Of a DNA stretch of 64,000 nt, positions 59,081 to 64,000 are shown piece by piece. The notes under the pieces are model-generated. The model saw only the letters and a list, made by a program, of their open reading frames with translations. It ran no database searches and was not told the origin of the DNA. The stretch comes from Paracidovorax wautersii. GTDB taxonomy: Bacteria > Pseudomonadota > Gammaproteobacteria > Burkholderiales > Burkholderiaceae_C. Position 1 is the first letter of the stretch. Each line of letters starts with the position of its first letter. The stretch lies in contig NZ_FONX01000012.1 in assembly GCF_900113035.1 (NCBI RefSeq), positions 110,805 through 174,804 on the forward strand, read 5' to 3'. Made by a program: the position numbers and the translations under genes.

Positions 59081-59470
59081 ATGAACTGGCTAGATGAAGT
59101 GAAGTGGGACGCGCAGGGCCTGGTGCCCGTGATCGCGCAGGAGGCCGCCACCGGCGATGTGCTGATGTTCGCGTGGATGAACCGCGAGGCGCTGGAGCGC
59201 ACGGCGGAGCTGGGCCGCGCCGTGTATTTCAGCCGCTCGCGCCAGCGGCTGTGGTTCAAGGGCGAAGAGTCCGGCCACGTGCAGACCGTGCACGAGATCC
59301 GCCTGGATTGCGACAACGACGTGGTGCTGCTCAAGGTGACGCAGCTGGGCCACGAACCGGGCATCGCCTGCCACACGGGCCGGCACAGCTGCTTCTTCAG
59401 CGTGCTCAAGGACGGCGCCTGGACCGCCGTCGATCCGGTCTTGAAAGACCCCGAATCCATCTACAAGTGA
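59081..59470 (+). CDS. hisI: Phosphoribosyl-AMP cyclohydrolase
   Basis: 129 aa, monofunctional (not fused to HisE). [31 protein letters not shown] (about residues 47-64), metal-binding DCDNDVVLL and [10 protein letters not shown] with the conserved cysteines. Third step of histidine synthesis. The ATG at 59081 matches the family start; an ATG at 59045 is in frame but overlaps the palindrome region. Confidence 0.97.
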   Translation: MNWLDEVKWDAQGLVPVIAQEAATGDVLMFAWMNREALERTAELGRAVYFSRSRQRLWFKGEESGHVQTVHEIRLDCDNDVVLLKVTQLGHEPGIACHTGRHSCFFSVLKDGAWTAVDPVLKDPESIYK

Positions 59471-59475
59471 CCGAC

Positions 59476-59883
59476 ATGGCCGCCCACGAATCCGCATCCC
59501 CCGCCGCATCCCCGGCATCGCACGACGCGCTCGCCCGCCTGGCCGCCGTCATCGAAAGCCGCAAGCCGGCCCACGGCGGCGAGCCCGACAAGAGCTACGT
59601 CGCGCGCCTTCTGCACAAGGGCCCGGACGCCTTCCTCAAGAAGATCGGCGAAGAGGCCACCGAGGTCGTCATGGCCGCCAAGGACGCCGACCACGGCGGC
59701 GATGCCGGCAAGATCGTCTATGAGGTGGCCGACCTCTGGTTCCACACCATGGTGGCGCTGGCGCACTATGGTTTCACGCCCGCCGACGTGGTGGCCGAAC
59801 TCGAGCGCCGCGAAGGCACCAGCGGCATCGAGGAAAAGGCCCTGCGCAAGGCCGAGCACCGCGCCATCGAAGAGCGCACCTGA
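59476..59883 (+). CDS. hisE: Phosphoribosyl-ATP pyrophosphatase
   Basis: 135 aa MazG-like all-helical enzyme. [20 protein letters not shown] and [13 protein letters not shown] (metal-binding Glu/Asp), [19 protein letters not shown]. Second step of histidine synthesis. Five bases after hisI. Confidence 0.95.
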   Translation: MAAHESASPAASPASHDALARLAAVIESRKPAHGGEPDKSYVARLLHKGPDAFLKKIGEEATEVVMAAKDADHGGDAGKIVYEVADLWFHTMVALAHYGFTPADVVAELERREGTSGIEEKALRKAEHRAIEERT

Positions 59884-59911
59884 CAACCACCCTTGAAGGA
59901 GGAGCCGCAGC

Positions 59912-60301
59912 ATGAGCGACAACGAAATCATCGACGTGACGCCCAACGGTCGCGCCGAATCGCTGAAGACCATCGGCTGGGTCAGCTACGTGCTGCACCT
60001 GCTCGTGGCCGTGGCCGCCGTGCTGCCCAGCGCCCAGCCCAGCATCGCGCTGCTGCTGATCGCGCTGGTGATCGACCTGGTCAAGCGCGGCGATGCCGAC
60101 GGCACCTGGCAGGCGAGCCACTTCTCCTGGCGCATCCGCAGCGTGCTCTGGGCGGGCGTGCTCTACATCCTCACCTTCCCGCTGTGGCTGCTGTTCATCA
60201 TTCCGGGCTGGATCGCCTGGGCCGTGATCTCGGTGTGGTTCCTCTACCGCATCGTGCGCGGCATGCTGGCCATGAGCGAAAACCGGGCCGTCGATGCCTG
60301 A
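59912..60301 (+). CDS. Small integral membrane protein (DUF4870-like)
   Basis: 129 aa with about three hydrophobic segments (about residues 22-41, 43-54 and 75-107) and a conserved RGDADGTWQASHFSWRIRS loop typical of the DUF4870 group. Function unknown. A strong ribosome binding site AAGGAGGAG precedes the ATG. Its stop overlaps the patatin gene start. Confidence 0.78.
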   Translation: MSDNEIIDVTPNGRAESLKTIGWVSYVLHLLVAVAAVLPSAQPSIALLLIALVIDLVKRGDADGTWQASHFSWRIRSVLWAGVLYILTFPLWLLFIIPGWIAWAVISVWFLYRIVRGMLAMSENRAVDA

Positions 60302-61325
60302 CGCGACCTTCCAGCCGCAGCGGCTCAACCTCGCGCTGCAAGGCGGCGGCTCCCACGGCGCGCTCACCTGGGGCGTGCTGGACGCGCTGCTCGAAGACGG
60401 CCGCTTCGCCATCGAAGGCCTGAGCGGCACCAGCGCCGGCGCCATGAACGCCGTGGCGCTCGCCCACGGCTTCGCCCAGGCGGCGCACCAGCATGCAGGC
60501 GCCGACCCGCGCGAGCTGCACCAGATCGGCTGCGACATGGCCCGCGCCACGCTGGGCCGGCTGTGGGAAGGCGTGGGCACGCTGGGCAGCATGATGCTGG
60601 GCGTGCCGCTGGCGGGCAACAACCCGATGGTGGGCATGCTCACGCAGTGGCTCTCGCCCTACCAGACCAATCCGCTCGGCATCAACCCGCTGCGCCGGCT
60701 GCTCGAGCGCGAGGTGGACTTCGAGGTGCTCAGCACCGCCCGTTCGCCCAAGGTCTTCGTCTGCGCGACCAACGTGCGCACGGGCCGCGGCGAGATCTTC
60801 ACGGGCAAGCGCCTGAGCGCCGATGCGGTGATGGCCTCGGCCTGCCTGCCGCTGCTCTTCAAGGCGGTGGAGATCGACGGCGAGTCCTACTGGGACGGCG
60901 GCTTTTCCGGGAACCCGGCGCTGCATCCGCTGATCTACAAGACCGAATGCGCCGACGTGCTGCTGGTGCAGATCAATCCCATCGAATACCCGACCGTGCC
61001 CGACAACGCCTCCGAGATCATGGAACGCATGAACGAGGTCACCTTCAACGCCAGCCTGCTGTCCGAGATGCGGGCCATCGAGTTCGTGCGCCGCCTGCTG
61101 GCCGAAGGCAAGCTCGACGAGCGCCGCTACCGCAGCGTGCGCATGCACCGCATCGACGGCGGCTCGCTCTTGGCCAGCTTCGGCTCGTCCAGCAAGTCGC
61201 GGGCGGACCTGCCGTTCATCCGCGAGCTGTTCACCCTCGGCCGCGAAGAAGGCCAGCGCTGGCTCAAGGCCCATGGCTCCGACATCGGCGTGCGCCCCAC
61301 GGTCAACATCGCGGACAATGCCTGA
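60294..61325 (+). CDS. Patatin-like phospholipase
   Basis: 343 aa. Oxyanion-hole LALQGGGSHGALTWGVLDAL (about residues 11-30), nucleophile elbow GLSGTSAGAMNA (about 42-53), and catalytic Asp in YWDGGFSGNPAL (about 198-209). No signal peptide, so cytoplasmic or membrane-associated lipid hydrolase. Overlaps the preceding gene by eight bases. Confidence 0.9.
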   Translation: MPDATFQPQRLNLALQGGGSHGALTWGVLDALLEDGRFAIEGLSGTSAGAMNAVALAHGFAQAAHQHAGADPRELHQIGCDMARATLGRLWEGVGTLGSMMLGVPLAGNNPMVGMLTQWLSPYQTNPLGINPLRRLLEREVDFEVLSTARSPKVFVCATNVRTGRGEIFTGKRLSADAVMASACLPLLFKAVEIDGESYWDGGFSGNPALHPLIYKTECADVLLVQINPIEYPTVPDNASEIMERMNEVTFNASLLSEMRAIEFVRRLLAEGKLDERRYRSVRMHRIDGGSLLASFGSSSKSRADLPFIRELFTLGREEGQRWLKAHGSDIGVRPTVNIADNA

Positions 61326-61402
61326 CGGGCGGCGCGCCGCTCCTCATCAGCCCCTCGTCCGCCCCACGCCCGTCTTTCGCATCGCTTTCCCCGCCTTCCT
61401 CC

Positions 61403-61759
61403 ATGCACGACCCCGACTGCCTTTTCTGCAAGATCATTGCCGGCCAGATCCCGTCCCGCAAGGTGTACGAGGACGACGAGATCTACGCCTTCCACGACAT
61501 CAACCCCTGGGCCCCGGTGCATTTCCTCATGGTGCCCAAGGAACATGTGCACTCCATGGCCGGCGTGACCGACGCGCATGCCGGCGTGCTGGGCCGCATG
61601 ATGGCGCTGGCGCCCCGGCTGGCGCTGGAGCAGGGCTGCAACCCGTATCCGCAAGGGGGCTTCCGCATCGTGGTGAACACCGGCGACGAAGGCGGCCAGG
61701 AGATCCATCACTTGCACATCCACGTCATGGGCGGCCCGCGCCCCTGGCTCAAGGGATGA
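61403..61759 (+). CDS. HIT family protein (HinT-like)
   Basis: 118 aa. Zn/phosphate region DCLFCKIIAGQIPSRKVYED (about residues 5-24) and the histidine triad HHLHIHVMGG (about 102-111). Purine nucleoside phosphoramidase-type hydrolase. Position between hisE and tatA is a common betaproteobacterial order. Confidence 0.93.
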   Translation: MHDPDCLFCKIIAGQIPSRKVYEDDEIYAFHDINPWAPVHFLMVPKEHVHSMAGVTDAHAGVLGRMMALAPRLALEQGCNPYPQGGFRIVVNTGDEGGQEIHHLHIHVMGGPRPWLKG

Positions 61760-61883
61760 CCGCATCCATGCCGCGCAGCCGGTTCCGCTGACCGCGCGGC
61801 ACGCAGCCAGCAGGCTGCAAGGGGTATCGCCGGCCTGACATGTCCCCCGTCTAAAATGGGCCGCAATTCATCAGGAGATTTCC

Positions 61884-62135
61884 ATGGGTTCGTTTTCCAT
61901 CTGGCACTGGCTCATCGTGCTGCTCATCGTGGTGATGGTGTTCGGCACCAAGAAGCTCAAGAACATGGGCTCCGACCTCGGGGGCGCCGTCAAGGGCTTC
62001 AAGGACGGCATGAAGGACGGTGCATCCGATGCGCCGCCTCCCGCCGCCAGCACCGTCACGCCGCCCACCCAGGTCGGCACCCACACGGCGGCCGACAAGA
62101 CCACGATCGACGTCGAAGCCAAGCAAAAGAGCTGA
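61884..62135 (+). CDS. tatA: Twin-arginine translocase subunit TatA
   Basis: 83 aa. Short N-terminal membrane helix (about residues 4-20, [17 protein letters not shown]), the [20 protein letters not shown] amphipathic helix, and a polar tail. Forms the translocation pore for folded Tat substrates. Ribosome binding site AGGAG before the ATG. Confidence 0.95.
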   Translation: MGSFSIWHWLIVLLIVVMVFGTKKLKNMGSDLGGAVKGFKDGMKDGASDAPPPAASTVTPPTQVGTHTAADKTTIDVEAKQKS

Positions 62136-62183
62136 TGACGGCCCGGCCGCAGCGGCTTAGCGCTTCATCCTCCCCACGCTTCC

Positions 62184-62669
62184 ATGATTGACATCGGTCT
62201 CTCCAAGATGGCGCTGATCGGCGCCGTCGCGCTCATCGTCATCGGCCCCGAAAAGCTGCCCCGCGTGGCGCGCACCGTGGGCACGCTGCTGGGCAAGGCG
62301 CAGCGCTATGTCGCCGACGTGAAGGCCGAGGTCAACCGCTCGATGGAGCTGGACGAGCTGCGCAAGATGAAGGACACGGTCGAGAGCGCCGCTCGCGACG
62401 TCCATCAATCGGTGCAGACCCACGCCAGCGATTTCCAGAAAGACTGGGAGTCCTCCATACACGGCGCGGGCGATTCGTCTTCGGGCGATGCATCCGCCGT
62501 CGGGTTCGATGCCGCCCCGGTGGTGCCGGCCTACAAGAACCCCGGCAAGAACTGGCGCCTCAAGCGCGGTACCACGCCCCAGTGGTACAAGGCGCGCGCC
62601 GGCGTGCGCACCAAGGCCCAGTCGGGCGCAGCGCGCGTGGCGCGCTTCCGGCCGCAGAAATTCCATTGA
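62184..62669 (+). CDS. tatB: Twin-arginine translocase subunit TatB
   Basis: 161 aa. [20 protein letters not shown] membrane helix, [20 protein letters not shown] amphipathic helix, then a long charged region and a basic tail. Forms the Tat receptor with TatC. 48 bases after tatA. Confidence 0.94.
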   Translation: MIDIGLSKMALIGAVALIVIGPEKLPRVARTVGTLLGKAQRYVADVKAEVNRSMELDELRKMKDTVESAARDVHQSVQTHASDFQKDWESSIHGAGDSSSGDASAVGFDAAPVVPAYKNPGKNWRLKRGTTPQWYKARAGVRTKAQSGAARVARFRPQKFH

Positions 62670-62738
62670 CGGCCGCTGTGCAGCTGCCCGCCCGGGCCTG
62701 CCCTGCGGGCACGCAGCCAGTCCGCAACCTTCCCCACC

Positions 62739-63527
62739 ATGTCCGATATTCCCAATAAAGAAGACGAGCTCGCGGGCACCGAGCAGCCGTTCGTGCAGCA
62801 TCTCATGGAGCTGCGCGACCGCCTCGTCAAGGCGCTGATCGCCATCGGCGTCATGGCGGCCGTGCTGTTCTTCTACCCCGGCCCCGGCCCGCTCTACGAC
62901 CTGCTGGCCGCGCCCCTGGTGGCGCACCTGCCGGCCGGCGCCACGCTGATCGCCACCTCGGTGATCTCGCCTTTCATGGTGCCGCTGAAGATCCTGCTCA
63001 TGGCGGCCTTCATGCTGGCGCTGCCCTTCGTGCTCTGGCAGGTCTGGGCCTTCGTGGCGCCGGGCCTTTACTCGCACGAGAAGAAGCTGGTGCTGCCGCT
63101 GGTCATCTCCAGCACGGTGCTGTTCTTCATCGGCGTGGCGTTTTGCTACTTCTTCGTGTTCGGCCAGGTGTTCAGCTTCATCCAGAGCTTCGCGCCCAAG
63201 AGCATCACCGCCGCGCCTGACATCGAGGCCTACCTGAGCTTCGTCATCACCATGTTCCTGGCCTTCGGGCTGGCGTTCGAGGTGCCGATCGTGGTGGTGC
63301 TTCTGGCGCGCATGGGCTTCGTGAGCGTGGAAAAGCTCAAGGGCTTCCGCGGCTACTTCATCGTGCTGGCCTTCATCGTCGCGGCGGTGGTCACGCCGCC
63401 CGACGTGGTCTCGCAGCTGTCGCTGGCCCTGCCGATGTGCCTGCTGTACGAGCTGGGCATCTGGGCCGCGCAGATCTTCATCCGCCACACCGCTGCACCG
63501 GAAGACGCGCAAGAGCCTACGGCGTGA
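62739..63527 (+). CDS. tatC: Twin-arginine translocase subunit TatC
   Basis: 262 aa with six membrane segments. Conserved FVQHLMELRDRLVKALIAIG (about residues 19-38), with the signal-peptide-binding Glu, and FLAFGLAFEVPIVVVLLARM (about 173-192). Receptor for twin-arginine signals. At least two proteins in the exopolysaccharide island carry twin-arginine-like signals. Confidence 0.96.
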   Translation: MSDIPNKEDELAGTEQPFVQHLMELRDRLVKALIAIGVMAAVLFFYPGPGPLYDLLAAPLVAHLPAGATLIATSVISPFMVPLKILLMAAFMLALPFVLWQVWAFVAPGLYSHEKKLVLPLVISSTVLFFIGVAFCYFFVFGQVFSFIQSFAPKSITAAPDIEAYLSFVITMFLAFGLAFEVPIVVVLLARMGFVSVEKLKGFRGYFIVLAFIVAAVVTPPDVVSQLSLALPMCLLYELGIWAAQIFIRHTAAPEDAQEPTA

Positions 63528-63664
63528 GTGGCTGCTACGCCAAAAGCAGAGCGCGAAAGACAGATCCACTGCAAAAATGACTGCTGGCGCTTGATACGTA
63601 ATAATTGTTTGCTATTGATTTTGTAGCGTCTGCGAGTGGGTTATCGGAGGGCGGCGTGGATCGG
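63528..63664. other. Intergenic region after tatC
   Basis: AT-richer spacer with no supportable gene. It contains a gctat/tagc palindrome and the phrase ctggcgcttgat, which also occurs in the ibaG-murA terminator in the variant form ccagcgcttgat. Confidence 0.45.
63611..63627. repeat. Intergenic palindrome, gctat...atagc family
   Basis: gcta (63611-63614) / tagc (63624-63627) with the typical internal 'ttgattttg'. A degenerate member of the window-wide family. Confidence 0.4.
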
Positions 63665-63684
63665 GGATAATGCGAATTATTCCC
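63665..63684. promoter_or_regulatory. Fur-box-like site
   Basis: GGATAATGCGAATTATTCCC resembles the iron regulator consensus of GATAAT hexamer repeats. It lies directly ahead of an ATG (63689) that opens a decayed ECF sigma-factor gene; FecI-type genes are commonly Fur-controlled. Confidence 0.5.
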
Positions 63685-63688
63685 ATCT

Positions 63689-63839
63689 ATGAGCGCCTCC
63701 ACTGCGCTCTTCCGCACACGAACCCCGGCCTGTCAGGGAAGGTGTCGGTATCTTTCGCCATGGCTCATCCGTGCTCGAGCGCTACTACCGCGAACTGCTG
63801 AATTTTTGTGCCCGCATGGTGAAGGACCGCGATGCGGCG
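63689..63839 (+). pseudogene. Remnant of an ECF (FecI-like) sigma factor gene
   Basis: An ATG at 63689 follows the Fur-box-like site, but its frame soon loses meaning. In a frame shifted by one, 63774-63839 reads LERYYRELLNFCARMVKDRD plus AA, the typical start of region 2 of FecI-like ECF sigma factors. After 63840 the expected conserved sequence (DVVQE-like) is absent. I read it as a frameshifted, truncated remnant. The rest of the window (63840-64000) has no recognisable feature. Confidence 0.45.
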
Positions 63840-64000
63840 AGGCCGTGTGATAACGCACGGAGAACTTACCTCGCAGCAGCGCTACTCCGGCCCACAGTGG
63901 CTTACTCGGATTGGCCGAGCCTGCGATTCGTCTGAGGGGTCTTTGAGGTACCTTCGGACGGCCGATTCCCGCTTACAGCGACCCTTTCGGGCGGCCTAGG

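Noticed and set aside
63840..64000. Possible coding frame at the right edge
   Set aside because: The frame after the sigma-factor remnant has no recognisable motif, start or ribosome binding site.

Overview
The window is a GC-rich, gene-dense chromosomal segment of a betaproteobacterium. The proteins and gene orders (pilMNOPQ-aroB-dgt, mlaFEDACB-ABC-bolA-murA-hisGDCBHA, hisFIE-HIT-tatABC) fit Comamonadaceae, most likely Acidovorax/Paracidovorax. That assignment is inference from gene order and protein character, not from a search. A secreted family 28 polygalacturonase hints at plant association. No rRNA, tRNA, CRISPR array or prophage was seen.

Layout. 1-398: start of a class A penicillin-binding protein (mrcA), leftward. 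758-5814: type IV pilus assembly and secretin genes pilMNOPQ. 5832-7847: large Ig-like lipoprotein with calcium-loop-like motifs, lying where many relatives carry aroK. 7986-12258: aroB, dgt, a DUF1415 gene and a methyltransferase. 12475-14573: a REP-associated (RAYT) transposase and the GH28 pectinase. 14792-21106: glutamate synthase gltBD. 21430-23850: polar amino-acid ABC transporter. 24057-28116: mla phospholipid-transport operon. 28204-31614: YadGH-like ABC exporter, BolA/IbaG-like gene and murA. 31617-36917: hisGDCBHA.

The his genes are then interrupted by about 21 kb (36918-58175) before hisF-hisI-hisE resume. This stretch holds what I consider the most interesting system here. The rightward operon reads wecB, a BcsB-like gene without BcsA, an NfrB-like glycosyltransferase with a C-terminal MshEN c-di-GMP-binding domain, an NfrA-like TPR/outer-membrane protein, two AlgJ/AlgX-like SGNH proteins, an AlgI-like MBOAT acyltransferase and algF. 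A converging leftward set encodes a DUF4434 lipoprotein (possible glycosidase), an acyl-CoA-dehydrogenase-like flavoprotein, a DltC-like carrier protein and a DltA-like adenylating ligase. galE, dctA and a hexose-6-phosphate mutarotase follow. In E. coli NfrA, NfrB and WecB make a c-di-GMP-dependent N-acetylmannosamine-containing exopolysaccharide that serves as the phage N4 receptor. Here that core is joined to a BcsB-like partner and to a decoration module that contains every component type of a Dlt pathway (ligase, carrier, MBOAT, SGNH protein). I infer a c-di-GMP-controlled, acylated and possibly aminoacylated secreted polysaccharide.

After hisFIE come a small membrane protein, a patatin-like phospholipase, a HIT protein and tatABC. 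The right end carries a Fur-box-like site and the decayed start of an ECF (FecI-like) sigma factor gene. Short intergenic palindromes of a gctat...atagc type recur across the window, one of them next to the RAYT gene.
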